In this document: positions 17,004-25,933 of the stretch, piece by piece
Numbering within the stretch: the stretch's first letter is position 1
Layout of the letters: each line of letters opens with the position of its first letter
From: Brevifilum sp029548365
GTDB lineage: Bacteria > Chloroflexota > Anaerolineae > Anaerolineales > Anaerolineaceae
DNA: 64,000 nucleotides
NCBI GenBank assembly: GCA_035376985.1
Contig: DAOSSA010000003.1
Location: 62,001-126,000 of the forward strand
Direction: 5' to 3'
Notes under the pieces: generated by a model
The model's input: the letters and a program-made list of their open reading frames with translations, nothing else
Told to the model about the DNA's origin: nothing
The model's database searches: none
Translations under genes and position numbers: made by a program

Positions 17004-18890
17004 TTACGGGGCGAAATGCTTTGCCAGAACTCTGGTATCGTCCCGACGAACCGTCACCCCCGTCTGATCCAGGTATTCCAAAACAGCCACTGCATACTTG
17101 CGGCTGGTGTCAAATTGATCCCGCAACTCAGCCAGGGTGATGCTGCCCTGGTCTTGAATATGGCTGATCACAGCCTGGCGCATCTCTGCGATCACCTGGG
17201 GCAGGAATAAAACATCCTCGCCAATCCGAACCAGTTTTCCCAGGGCGAGCATTGAATTCAGCAATTCCTCTCCGACCTCCTCACGGCTGTGTTTGTAAGA
17301 GGGCGGCGTAAACGGCTGAGCTTCAAAAGTCTTCATCAGCCCGTCGATTTGCGCCTCTTGCTCCGCAGTAAAGTTGATCTGATGCTGGCTCAGCCACAGG
17401 TCAGCACCCGACTCAACCAGGATGCCATCCGCGGACAGGTTAGCAAGCATGCTGTCGTAATCCCTGGAGTTCAAAGCCATTTGTGATTTAAGGCGTTCTC
17501 GCGGCATGCCCGTGCGTAAGGGGTAGTTTTGATGATATTCCTGTAAACGGGTTATGATATCTTCTTTAATCCGTTCAAAGCTCACCCGCGGTAACACCAT
17601 ACGACCTTCACTGAAATGGATCAGCACCCCCTGGTCAATCAGTGCATTCAGGGCTTGCTGCGCCTGTTCCTTCTCCAGTCCGCTGTGCTCTACCAGATTT
17701 TGGGGAGAACTTAGACCCAATTTCAGTGCTGTTTGCAGCACAATATCTTCCGGCGTTCCCATCAAAAGTTGCGCTAAGTTCTCTAGGCGCTCCGTATTAA
17801 AGCGGCGATGCCGGCGTGCAGGGTGAGGATCCAGGATCTGACCGCCGCCAATCGTTGCGGGAGGAGAAGGACGGCGCAGGATGAAACGATCACCTCTGAG
17901 GGCAACAAGGGGTTTTTGAAGCATAAGCTGTAGAAAAGCCTCGCCACCCGGGGGACATTCTTGTGCTCCCAGAACACGCACCCTGGCAATGACCTCGGCT
18001 GCGCCCAGGAAAAGTTTAACCTCCATGTTGTGCTTCAGCGCTGTCTCGGCATTTGGCAGAATTTTACAGTACACATCAATCATCTTTGTGACCTGGTAAT
18101 CGCCAGGGTGAACGAGCACATCACCGCGTAAGACCGCGCCCACGCTCACACCGCTGATATTGACCGCAGTACGCCCTCCTGGCAGGGCTTTTTGTTCGGA
18201 TTGTTTATGGGTTTGCAACCCGCGGATGCGACCTTTAACCCCGCTGGGTAGAATATGGACCTCATCACCCACAGCCAATTGCCCGTCAACCAGCGTGCCG
18301 GTCAGGATGGTGCCAAAACCCGGCAGGGTGAAGACCCGGTCCACCGGCAACCGCGGGCGACCCAAATCCGGGCGGTGCGGATGCTGTTTGTTGACTTCCT
18401 GCAGGGCTTCCACCAGCGCATCAAGCCCCTGACCGGTCTTCGCACTGACGCGGATGATTGGCGCCTGCTCGAGGACGGTTCCAACCAGAATTTCCCGCAG
18501 ATCGACTTCTACCAGGTCAAACCAATCGGGGTCATCGATCAGATCAGATTTTGTAAGTGCAACCACGCCGGCAGGAATTTGCAGCAAATCAATAATTGCC
18601 AAATGTTCAGTGGTTTGCGGCATTACACCTTCATCAGCAGCAACCACAAACAACACCGCATCAATTCCCCCGACTCCTGCGAGCATATTTTCAATAAAAT
18701 CACGATGCCCGGGAACATCCACAATGCCAATTTCGCTGCCGTCAGGCAGCGTGATCCAGGCAAAACCCAGTTCAATGGTCATCTCCCGGTCCTGTTCTTC
18801 TTTCAGTCGATCCGGGTTAATGCCGGTCAACCGGTTAATGAGCGACGATTTCCCATGGTCAACATGACCGGCGGTGCCAATGACTTGCAC
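17004..18890 (-). CDS. selB: Selenocysteine-specific elongation factor SelB
   Basis: A 628-residue translational GTPase that delivers Sec-tRNA to UGA codons marked by a SECIS hairpin. The G-domain motifs are in order: GHVDHGKSS, the switch region DREMTIELGFAW, DVPGH, TKSD and SAKTG. Two beta-barrel domains follow, and residues about 380-628 have the tandem winged-helix arrangement that binds SECIS. The full length and intact motifs indicate a working factor. No selA, selD or tRNA-Sec gene is visible in the window. It is followed upstream by a coiled-coil gene 20 bases away on the same strand. Confidence 0.95.
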   Translation of the reverse strand: MQVIGTAGHVDHGKSSLINRLTGINPDRLKEEQDREMTIELGFAWITLPDGSEIGIVDVPGHRDFIENMLAGVGGIDAVLFVVAADEGVMPQTTEHLAIIDLLQIPAGVVALTKSDLIDDPDWFDLVEVDLREILVGTVLEQAPIIRVSAKTGQGLDALVEALQEVNKQHPHRPDLGRPRLPVDRVFTLPGFGTILTGTLVDGQLAVGDEVHILPSGVKGRIRGLQTHKQSEQKALPGGRTAVNISGVSVGAVLRGDVLVHPGDYQVTKMIDVYCKILPNAETALKHNMEVKLFLGAAEVIARVRVLGAQECPPGGEAFLQLMLQKPLVALRGDRFILRRPSPPATIGGGQILDPHPARRHRRFNTERLENLAQLLMGTPEDIVLQTALKLGLSSPQNLVEHSGLEKEQAQQALNALIDQGVLIHFSEGRMVLPRVSFERIKEDIITRLQEYHQNYPLRTGMPRERLKSQMALNSRDYDSMLANLSADGILVESGADLWLSQHQINFTAEQEAQIDGLMKTFEAQPFTPPSYKHSREEVGEELLNSMLALGKLVRIGEDVLFLPQVIAEMRQAVISHIQDQGSITLAELRDQFDTSRKYAVAVLEYLDQTGVTVRRDDTRVLAKHFAP

Positions 18891-18910
18891 GCGATGACTC
18901 CTCTTTAGTT

Positions 18911-20092
18911 CTAACTTTTAAAAATCTTATTGTATGCCTCAATTGATTCACGGACAGCCATCAATTGGGTTTGCATACGCCTGAGATTATCCCTGCCCAC
19001 CTGATCGAGATCGTCTTGCAAGGACTTGATCAGGGTTTCCAGGTTGGCAATCCGGTCGCCGAAACTCTCCAGTTCTCGATTCATTTCCCGATGCTGCTCA
19101 TCTTGAGCCAGGGTGTAGTTGGACCAGCGTTTCTGGTCATCGGATTTGAAGGTGGTCCACTCTTGGCGGAAGCGGTCCTCATTCAACCGCTGCACTTCGG
19201 TGATTTCATTCACGCGGCGATCAAAGCGCTGCGTAACCTCATCCAGGCTGCTGAGCGTTTTTCTTGCCGCACTGTGAGTTTCAGTGAGTTTGGTAATCTC
19301 GCTTTCCAGGTCGTGGGCGATGGTTTCCACCTTCTCAAAGCGTTCAGACCACGACCTGAAGGTGCGGTCTCGCTCAACCTGAGCGACATTGATTTTTTCA
19401 ATAAATGCGGTCTGCGCCTCCTTGCGCTCTGATTCGGCATCCAGCAGTTCCTTGATCCGCATGTCGAGTTTTCGCATACTATCGCCCACCAGATCCTGCT
19501 TCCCGCGGGTTTCATCCAGGCGTTTGCGCAGCGCTGAAATCTCGCCCTGCAAGTCTGTTACGCGTTTGTTTTCCTGACGTATGTTTTCCTCCATCATCTT
19601 CACAGAGCGTTTGTACTCCTCATCAAACCGGTTAATCTCATTCACCTGGGCTTTTAATTCCTCGATCAAGCGTGCCAGGCGTGCATCTTCCACCTTGCGC
19701 TCTTCAATCTGCCCAGATATTTGCTCGAATTCGGCTATCTTTTTTCGAACCTCAATCAGATCCAAATTTAAGTCTTCAATGCGCTGGCCGTGTTTTTCGG
19801 TTTGAAGCGATTTTTCTATGGATGAACTTTTGATCTCATCGATTTGACGGGAGAACTCAGTGCGGAGGTTGGCGATTTCAACGTCAAATTGATCCACACG
19901 CGCCATGATTGTGTTAATGCGTGATATTTCACTTTCCAGATCGGATAAACGTATTCTCAAGGTTGAGTTTTCAGTCGCCAGGTTGTCAATTTTGCTTTGC
20001 AGGGCTGCCAGCGACGTTTTATCGTTGCGGCGCTCATTATCAAGGAAATCAATCCGCTTTTCAAGTTGTGCTAAGTTTGCTAAATCATTCAT
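18911..20092 (-). CDS. Long coiled-coil protein of unknown function
   Basis: A 393-residue protein made almost entirely of heptad-rich, charged helix (Lys, Glu, Arg, Asp) from residue ~5 to the end, with no signal peptide and no membrane segment. It is SMC- or tropomyosin-like in composition but has no ATPase domain. The ATG at 20092 follows AGGTG by 6 bases; the GTG at 20101 is part of that ribosome site. It lies directly upstream of selB with a 20-base gap and may share its transcript. A TATAAT at 20170-20175 could be its -10 element. No function can be assigned. Confidence 0.6.
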   Translation of the reverse strand: MNDLANLAQLEKRIDFLDNERRNDKTSLAALQSKIDNLATENSTLRIRLSDLESEISRINTIMARVDQFDVEIANLRTEFSRQIDEIKSSSIEKSLQTEKHGQRIEDLNLDLIEVRKKIAEFEQISGQIEERKVEDARLARLIEELKAQVNEINRFDEEYKRSVKMMEENIRQENKRVTDLQGEISALRKRLDETRGKQDLVGDSMRKLDMRIKELLDAESERKEAQTAFIEKINVAQVERDRTFRSWSERFEKVETIAHDLESEITKLTETHSAARKTLSSLDEVTQRFDRRVNEITEVQRLNEDRFRQEWTTFKSDDQKRWSNYTLAQDEQHREMNRELESFGDRIANLETLIKSLQDDLDQVGRDNLRRMQTQLMAVRESIEAYNKIFKS

Positions 20093-20227
20093 GGTTTTCA
20101 CCTATTATCTTTGAGGTAAACGTCAACCCCAGCTTTAGTTTGGAGTTCGTGCAGAATTTGTGCATTAGCATTATACAGGAAAACCAGCTTTTTCGCCCGA
20201 TTTCGCCTGCTGTACAGAAAACAAGCC

Positions 20228-21649
20228 CTATGGTAAAAATTGCAGTTGGGGAAAAGCAGCCAGGATATCGATGATGCTTGGAAAAATCTTGCCTGGAAAC
20301 AAACCTGAAATGATCAATATAACAACCGTCAATATTATTGGCAAGAAATGTGGGAACTTATCCTGAAGGAACCAGGGCTGTTTAATTTCGATGTCGATCG
20401 GTTGATGAAAGCTCAACAACAGGCGAATTGTGAATATAAACAACCCCAAGCCCCCGAAGAAACTCCAAAGCCCGGAAACCATGTTCTCAGCCAGAACCTG
20501 CGAGAGTAATGCGATTTTGATCGGAAATGAAGCCAGCAGCGGCATGCCAGCGATGCTAAATTGCGCCAATATCAAACCAGAGGAGAGAAAGGGAAACCTG
20601 AGAGACTGACCCTGGATTGCCTTCAAATTCAAGACCATATCATAACGGGATTCAAGCCGCGCCAGGGTATATCCCCATAGCCAGTACCCCAGGGCACGCG
20701 GTGGAAGCATCATCAGCATCCAAATAATGCCGCCAGAGGAGGCAGAACTGATCGCCAACAAGGAGAATCCTGTTTCAACCAGCACTGAAAATCCAAAGGC
20801 GCGCTTGAGATGATCCTGAACTGCAGTGGACACTCCCCCATAAGCAATCATCAACACCCCGATAAGCCTGATGATATTGAAAAGGGTTTCAGATGTTCTC
20901 AGGAACCCATATCGATTGAAGAAATTTAACCCAAAAACCAGGACACCTGTGGGCAGAATAAAAAACAAGAAGCTGAACACCGTGGGATGACTGTGCTGAC
21001 TGATCATTGGCACCCAGCTATGGAATGGAAATACAGCCAGCCAGATGGCAAAACCAAGGCCCAGGACAATTGCACTTTGAGCGATGAGAGGGCTATCTGG
21101 TGGTAGTGTGTCCACACCGGTCAGTAACCAGCCAGCAATCAAGATAAAGGGCATGGCAAGGGTCATCAAGCTGAGGAAGCGCAAGACTGCACGGCGATTT
21201 TCTATTGTTGAGGAACTCAACATCGGAACTGAAACCAGCACCATCGTTTCAATCAGCAGTGCGGCGTACAGAAAGGGTTCAACACCCAGGGCTGCTGTCA
21301 GCGCGGCAGTAACCACCAGGCTGATTGGACGAAACGTCTTTGGTACACCGGGCAGGTTACTGCTCAGCAACCACAAACCCGTTGCAGCATATAACAGCGC
21401 AATCAACGGGAGCATCGCATATACCAGGGTGATCCTGCGGCCTAAAAACCTGAGGCTTTCTTCAAGTACAATCGTCAAAGGACCGAGTGAGAGTTCATGC
21501 GGTAAAAAAGCGGCCAAAACAGCCAATCCAAAGGCAATTGCGCTGGCAATGATCAGGCTTAATTGCGGTCTACCGGATAAGAGAATGCAAATCGCGGCAG
21601 CTACCAGCGGGAAAATGACCCAGATGACCGGAGTGCTGAGTGTCATCAC
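20228..21649 (-). CDS. Complex I/Mrp antiporter-like membrane subunit (NuoN/MrpD type)
   Basis: A 473-residue polytopic protein with about 13-14 hydrophobic segments, related to the proton-channelling antiporter subunits of complex I, Mrp and membrane-bound hydrogenases. The region FPFHSWVPMISQHSHPTV matches the conserved quinone-oxidoreductase/antiporter stretch, and AVQDHLKRAFGFSVLVETG matches the LKR-type segment with the conserved lysine. It is the third gene of a tight module: the start overlaps the preceding stop by four bases. No hydrophilic NADH, hydrogenase or quinone module is encoded in the window. Confidence 0.72.
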   Translation of the reverse strand: MMTLSTPVIWVIFPLVAAAICILLSGRPQLSLIIASAIAFGLAVLAAFLPHELSLGPLTIVLEESLRFLGRRITLVYAMLPLIALLYAATGLWLLSSNLPGVPKTFRPISLVVTAALTAALGVEPFLYAALLIETMVLVSVPMLSSSTIENRRAVLRFLSLMTLAMPFILIAGWLLTGVDTLPPDSPLIAQSAIVLGLGFAIWLAVFPFHSWVPMISQHSHPTVFSFLFFILPTGVLVFGLNFFNRYGFLRTSETLFNIIRLIGVLMIAYGGVSTAVQDHLKRAFGFSVLVETGFSLLAISSASSGGIIWMLMMLPPRALGYWLWGYTLARLESRYDMVLNLKAIQGQSLRFPFLSSGLILAQFSIAGMPLLASFPIKIALLSQVLAENMVSGLWSFFGGLGLFIFTIRLLLSFHQPIDIEIKQPWFLQDKFPHFLPIILTVVILIISGLFPGKIFPSIIDILAAFPQLQFLP

Positions 21650-22251
21650 AGTTCCTCCTCCTGGATGCTTTCACTGGTTTCCTCGGCAGAAACCATCAAA
21701 TACACGCCCGCAAGTGACAAACCCAGATTGACCACGACGAATAGTCCTGTTAACAGGGTGGAAAGTTCCAATGCGGCATGAATCACCTCAAATCCTGATA
21801 AAAAGGTGAACAGGCTGATAATCACCGGATAAGGTTCTGAATTTAATCCAAGCTGCATCAAGGTCATTCCCATCATCATCAAACCGCCCTGGATGATCAC
21901 CAGGTCAACGCCCGGGAAAATACGTTCCTGCATCGATGGCGCCAAAATAAAAATCAACACGATGACCAACAATCCGGTTAACCCCCTGAAAAACAAGCTG
22001 GCGGCTTTCTCTGGCTGAGATCTTTCCCGATTTTGACGCAAACAGGTAAAGGCAATTACAGACGACGCCATCCACCCTGTGATCAATTTCACAATTGCCA
22101 GATTGACGGGCCACGAAAGGGCGACCAGGGCAAAGGCACCCAGGTATTGGGCGCCTAAAGCAACGGCGATAACCCGCCAATCTTTGAAAATGATAACGAT
22201 CAATACTGCTATCACTATTGTGACCAATGCCAGCATGGATATTGTTTGCAT
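21646..22251 (-). CDS. Small membrane subunit, HyfE/NuoK-like
   Basis: A 201-residue protein with about six hydrophobic segments. The C-terminal part (ALELSTLLTGLFVVVNLG) resembles the HyfE/NuoK/MrpC class of small subunits that sit beside antiporter subunits in complex I-like machines. A conserved glutamate occurs in GFEVIHAALELS. It is embedded between two antiporter-like genes with a 1-base gap upstream and a 4-base overlap downstream, so the three subunits are surely made together. The family assignment is by pattern only. Confidence 0.55.
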   Translation of the reverse strand: MQTISMLALVTIVIAVLIVIIFKDWRVIAVALGAQYLGAFALVALSWPVNLAIVKLITGWMASSVIAFTCLRQNRERSQPEKAASLFFRGLTGLLVIVLIFILAPSMQERIFPGVDLVIIQGGLMMMGMTLMQLGLNSEPYPVIISLFTFLSGFEVIHAALELSTLLTGLFVVVNLGLSLAGVYLMVSAEETSESIQEEEL

Positions 22252-22252
22252 T

Positions 22253-23869
22253 TCAGTTAACGCCCCCGCCCGTTAACAGGCTGATCAACAACACCAGGAG
22301 CAAAATTGTCCAAAGAATGCCTCCCTCACCTTCAAAAATTGATGACATCAACTGCCTGACTCTGCTAAAAAATCCTAAGATTTGCCAGGTTGCACGGTAA
22401 ACCCATTCAAAACGGAATACAGGTTCAAGTCGTGGAAAGAGCCAATCGGCCACTTTTTTTGTCCTGCTGCTGATGGGGAGCTGAAAATGAGGTGGGTTGA
22501 CTCCAAAGCGGCGCGAAAGGATTAAGGCTGCCAGGATCATCGCGTTGCTGATTAACGCCATCCACCACAGGCCAGAGGTGAGGACGCCTGGCCATCCGAA
22601 TAAACCCAATACAACGCTCACCTGGATGATCATAATCAATCCCAGCGGAAAAACCAGGCGTGCCCAGGATTCAAGTGCACCGATTTCACTACCAGGTTTT
22701 AAAGCGTGTTCCAGGAAGCCCAGTATCATCAACCCATGGGCAACCAGCAATAAAAATGTCCACAGAGTGAAACCGTCTCCAAGCAAGCCAGCCCAACCGG
22801 AGGCAGCAGGGGTGAAGGGCAACCCCAACATGCCCCAAAGACCCAATAACAGCAAGAAATTGATCCGCTGGATACGCGGGTGATAAAGAAACAGCAGGCT
22901 GCCGGATAAAATCAAAGCCATCCCCCAGGGGATGCCGGATTGTGGGACTCCATTCAATACCGACACCGTTGTAAAGCTTGCCCAGGCTACAATCCAGTAT
23001 GGTCGACCAGCAATCTCATCCTTTGCTGCAACCCAGCGAGCAGCAGCATACAGGGCAGCAAGCGCCAACAAAGCCATCAATACCGTTTTCAAGTGGCTTG
23101 AACCCGGCATGAGGATTTCACCAGGCAGGCGCGCTAAAAGCGTCAGACTGGCTGCAACTGGTGCCATGCGGAGGGTGTTTCCCGCTCCACGCCGTAAAAC
23201 AGGCTCCACAAGGAAGGGCAGGTTAAGGGGAATCACACCCAGGCGCAATCCCGCTGCCAGCATGAAAACAAAGCCAGCGCTGGGAGGGACCTGTACAAAA
23301 CTGAAATCTCCATTGGCAGCCCATCCCAGCATCGTTCCTAAAAACAGCAATAAAATGGATGCTGTGCGCACGCCATAAGCAATGATAATCCGCTGGTTGA
23401 ATTGGGTCGTCTCTTGCAGGAGCAGCAAATTGAATAATTCAACCAGATCCACCACCACCCAGGCGATCATCATGGTCAGGCTGGTCCCGGATTGAATGGC
23501 AAACAGTCCCAGGGCGGTAATCGCCAGGCTCACAACCCAGGCACGCGGGCTGCTGTCAAAGCGGGTGCGGGCTGCATCTGTTAACAGCAAGGCTAATAAA
23601 ATGGTCATCAGCGCCAGCACATAAGGCCAGGATTGATAGTCCAGCAGGAGTGAAAAATGCCCGGTTAGGCGATGCGCAGGGTTATTCCAGGAAAGCAAAT
23701 CCAGGGTTGCAGGTAAGCGCAGCCTTGAAAATAAGATGACCAACCAGGATGCAACACCAGAAACAACAGCAATCAGCCAGCTTGTCCCAAACCTCGGTCG
23801 AATGAGATCAATAATGAGGATTGCCACAGACCCAAGCAACAACAATCCGATTGGAAGCAGAATTAACAT
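22253..23869 (-). CDS. Divergent antiporter-like membrane subunit (NuoL/HyfB type)
   Basis: A 538-residue polytopic protein, first of the three-gene membrane module. About 15 hydrophobic segments and a basic amphipathic stretch near residue 480 (RLEPVFRFEWVYRATW) are consistent with a NuoL/HyfB-like subunit. The segment normally reading K-x-A-x-x-P-F-H-x-W is here LRLGVIPLNLPFLVEP, so the usual lysine and histidine of the proton path are not evident. It starts 19 bases after the dihydropyrimidinase stop codon. It may have lost proton pumping or serve only as a scaffold. Confidence 0.55.
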   Translation of the reverse strand: MLILLPIGLLLLGSVAILIIDLIRPRFGTSWLIAVVSGVASWLVILFSRLRLPATLDLLSWNNPAHRLTGHFSLLLDYQSWPYVLALMTILLALLLTDAARTRFDSSPRAWVVSLAITALGLFAIQSGTSLTMMIAWVVVDLVELFNLLLLQETTQFNQRIIIAYGVRTASILLLFLGTMLGWAANGDFSFVQVPPSAGFVFMLAAGLRLGVIPLNLPFLVEPVLRRGAGNTLRMAPVAASLTLLARLPGEILMPGSSHLKTVLMALLALAALYAAARWVAAKDEIAGRPYWIVAWASFTTVSVLNGVPQSGIPWGMALILSGSLLFLYHPRIQRINFLLLLGLWGMLGLPFTPAASGWAGLLGDGFTLWTFLLLVAHGLMILGFLEHALKPGSEIGALESWARLVFPLGLIMIIQVSVVLGLFGWPGVLTSGLWWMALISNAMILAALILSRRFGVNPPHFQLPISSRTKKVADWLFPRLEPVFRFEWVYRATWQILGFFSRVRQLMSSIFEGEGGILWTILLLVLLISLLTGGGVN

Positions 23870-23888
23870 CGAGTGCAGCCGTAAAACA

Positions 23889-25310
23889 TCATGTCAGGAT
23901 TTCACCTTCATTACGATTAAGATAGCGCCCTCCCCCGGGTTCGCCATACCAGTTCTCGCCATCGACGATCTTCTGACCGCGAAGAAAGACCACCACCGGG
24001 AAGCCCCTCAGTTGCCAATCTTCATAGAGATTGTAATCTGTCCGGTGATGGGCAACATTGACTCCATAGGTTAATTCTTTATTGGGGTCCCATAGAACGA
24101 TATCTGCATCTGCACCCGGGATCAAGGCGCCTTTGCGCGGGTAAAGTCCGAAGATCCTGGCGGGATTGGTACAATGCATGGCGACAAACTGGTTGGGGGT
24201 CATGCGGTTCCGACCTACGCCTTCAGTCCACATGATCGGCATGCGGTCGCCCAGTCCAGGCAGTCCGTTGGGGATCCTGGTGAAATCACCCCGACCTAAT
24301 TCCTTGCCCGCAATGGCTACCGGCTGACCTTCATAAATAATGGGGGTAGCGCCATCATAAAAGAAGGGGCAATGGTCAGTGGCGACCACTTGAATGGTGT
24401 TCCCTTCAATGCCCTCCCACAAACGTAAGTTATCGGTTGGCTTTCGCACTGGCGGAGAACAAACCCATTTCGCGCCATCCTCGCGACGCAGGTCTTCCTC
24501 AGTAAAGAACAGGTATTGCGGGCAGGTTTCACCCATCATTTTCAATCCGTGCTCACGGGCATATACCAGTTGATTTAACTCACCTGCGGTGTTCATGTGC
24601 ACCAGGTACAGAGGTGCATCACCAGCCTGGGCGGCCAGCGCAGCAGCGCGCAGGGAGGCCTCTACCGTTCCCCAGGCTGGCCTGGTTTTGGCATGAAAAA
24701 TGGGGGCTGTATTGCCCGCAGCCAGGGCTTCATCCACCAGGATATCGATGACATCACCGTTCTCAGCATGCACCATTGTCAGGATGCCAGCAGAACGAGC
24801 CAGGCGCATCACCCGGAAGATCTCGCCGTCTGAAAGGCGCAGGCGTTGATTATAAGCGGTAAACACCTTCAGGCTGGTGATTCCCAGGTCAGGCAAAGAA
24901 AAAATCTCCCTGGCGACGTCCTGGTTGAAACGGGTGATGTTCATATGGAAACCAAAATCCACCGCTGCCCTGGGGTCTGCCTTAGCACGCCAGCGGGCGA
25001 TGTTGTCTGCCAATGTGCCCTCATCCTGGGGAACAAAGTCAATCACGGTGGTTGTTCCGCCGAAGGCAGCCGCTTTGCCCCCGGTGTAGTGATCATCGGA
25101 GGAGACCGTGTCGAACATTGGCAGGTCAAGGTGGACATGCGGGTCTATACCGCCTGGCAAAACCAATAACCCCGATGCATCAACCACTTCCGCATTAGGA
25201 TGAGATAAATCCTGACCAATCAGACTGATCCGTTCGCCTTCAATTAAAATATCTGCTTGATATGTCTCGCTGGCGGTTATCAGCGTACCGTTTTTAATAA
25301 TTGTTGTCAT
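23889..25310 (-). CDS. hydA: Dihydropyrimidinase/D-hydantoinase
   Basis: A 473-residue amidohydrolase that opens cyclic amides such as dihydropyrimidines and hydantoins. Metal ligands are visible as HVH in GIDPHVHLDLPMF, the carbamylated lysine in SLKVFTAY, histidines in YLVHMNTAGE and ENG, and the aspartate in ATDHCPF. The length equals that of characterised enzymes. In ureide and purine degradation clusters the homologue (HyuA/YgeZ) works with YgeW, YgeY and carbamate kinase; those genes lie 6-11 kb upstream on the same strand. Downstream, with a 19-base gap, comes an orphan antiporter-like module, so it heads that operon. Confidence 0.9.
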   Translation of the reverse strand: MTTIIKNGTLITASETYQADILIEGERISLIGQDLSHPNAEVVDASGLLVLPGGIDPHVHLDLPMFDTVSSDDHYTGGKAAAFGGTTTVIDFVPQDEGTLADNIARWRAKADPRAAVDFGFHMNITRFNQDVAREIFSLPDLGITSLKVFTAYNQRLRLSDGEIFRVMRLARSAGILTMVHAENGDVIDILVDEALAAGNTAPIFHAKTRPAWGTVEASLRAAALAAQAGDAPLYLVHMNTAGELNQLVYAREHGLKMMGETCPQYLFFTEEDLRREDGAKWVCSPPVRKPTDNLRLWEGIEGNTIQVVATDHCPFFYDGATPIIYEGQPVAIAGKELGRGDFTRIPNGLPGLGDRMPIMWTEGVGRNRMTPNQFVAMHCTNPARIFGLYPRKGALIPGADADIVLWDPNKELTYGVNVAHHRTDYNLYEDWQLRGFPVVVFLRGQKIVDGENWYGEPGGGRYLNRNEGEILT

Positions 25311-25451
25311 CAGATTAACTCCAGGTTCTGAATAGATTCCGTTACAGGTATGATTTTAGCAGATAAACCTAAAAATAAAAAAAGGCATGGGTCAAGCAAC
25401 GATCAACAGGCTGTTAATATCAGTTATTTGAAAACAAACTTAGATTCTCTA

Positions 25452-25479
25452 TTGACATTCCTGATGAGTGGGGTATGAT
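25452..25479 (+). promoter_or_regulatory. Strong promoter for the cold-shock leader
   Basis: Perfect TTGACA, a 16-base spacer and TATGAT. Transcription should start near 25486, leaving a 5' region of about 150 bases before the cold-shock gene. Confidence 0.7.
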
Positions 25480-25485
25480 ATTCCT

Positions 25486-25571
25486 CGTAGTTAAGTCAGT
25501 TTTGGTATACGAAGGAATACTTCGAGAATGGTAATAACCGTCCAGACTTGCGGAGACTGGATGGTTTTTTT
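25486..25571 (+). ncRNA. Structured leader or small RNA ahead of the cold-shock gene
   Basis: About 86 bases between a consensus promoter and an intrinsic terminator. Hairpins visible are CGAAG/CTTCG at 25510-25524 (with an alternative longer pairing between 25480-25490 and 25520-25529) and the terminator stem. The transcript could be an attenuated leader of the cold-shock gene or an independent small RNA. It matches no RNA family I can name. Confidence 0.45.
25536..25571 (+). terminator. Intrinsic terminator inside the cold-shock leader (attenuator)
   Basis: Stem AACCGTCCAG/CTGGATGGTT, ten pairs with one G-U, an 11-base loop and a run of seven T. It lies between the only good promoter and the cold-shock start codon. 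Confidence 0.75.
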
Positions 25572-25633
25572 ATCAACCCAGACCATGGCTTCAAAATGAT
25601 CTGTTTTAGTAACACACAAAGGAAATTTTTAGA

Positions 25634-25843
25634 ATGTCACAAAAAGAAATTGGAACCGTAAAGTGGTTCAGCGACGTAAAAGGTTATGGCTTTATCTCAC
25701 GAGCAGCAGGCGATGACGTATTCGTTCATCATTCTGCTATCCTGGGAACAGGCTTCAAATCTTTACGTGAAGACCAACAGGTTGAGTTCTCCGTGGAACA
25801 AGGTCCTAAAGGCCTGCAAGCTATAGAAGTACAACCCCTGTAG
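25634..25843 (+). CDS. Cold-shock protein (CspA family)
   Basis: A 69-residue single-domain OB-fold RNA/DNA-binding protein. The RNP1 motif is KGYGFIS and RNP2 is DVFVHHSAI; TVKWFSDVKGYGFI near the start is diagnostic. It melts RNA secondary structure in the cold or acts as a transcription antiterminator. AGGAAAT upstream serves as ribosome site. The long leader with an internal terminator suggests control by transcription read-through, possibly autoregulated or temperature dependent. A strong bidirectional terminator follows at 25861-25910. Confidence 0.95.
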   Translation: MSQKEIGTVKWFSDVKGYGFISRAAGDDVFVHHSAILGTGFKSLREDQQVEFSVEQGPKGLQAIEVQPL

Positions 25844-25860
25844 CCCTCAGGGCATAAAAA

Positions 25861-25910
25861 AAAGACAAAAATACCAGCCAGCATTCCGCTAACTGGCTGG
25901 TTTTGTCTTT
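25861..25910. terminator. Bidirectional terminator between csp and the convergent gene
   Basis: Outer arms AAAGACAAAA/TTTTGTCTTT and inner arms CCAGCCAG/CTGGCTGG. A/T runs on both sides let it serve both the cold-shock gene and the minus-strand gene ending at 25934. Confidence 0.85.
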
Positions 25911-25933
25911 AATCACCGATCGATTTTTACAAA

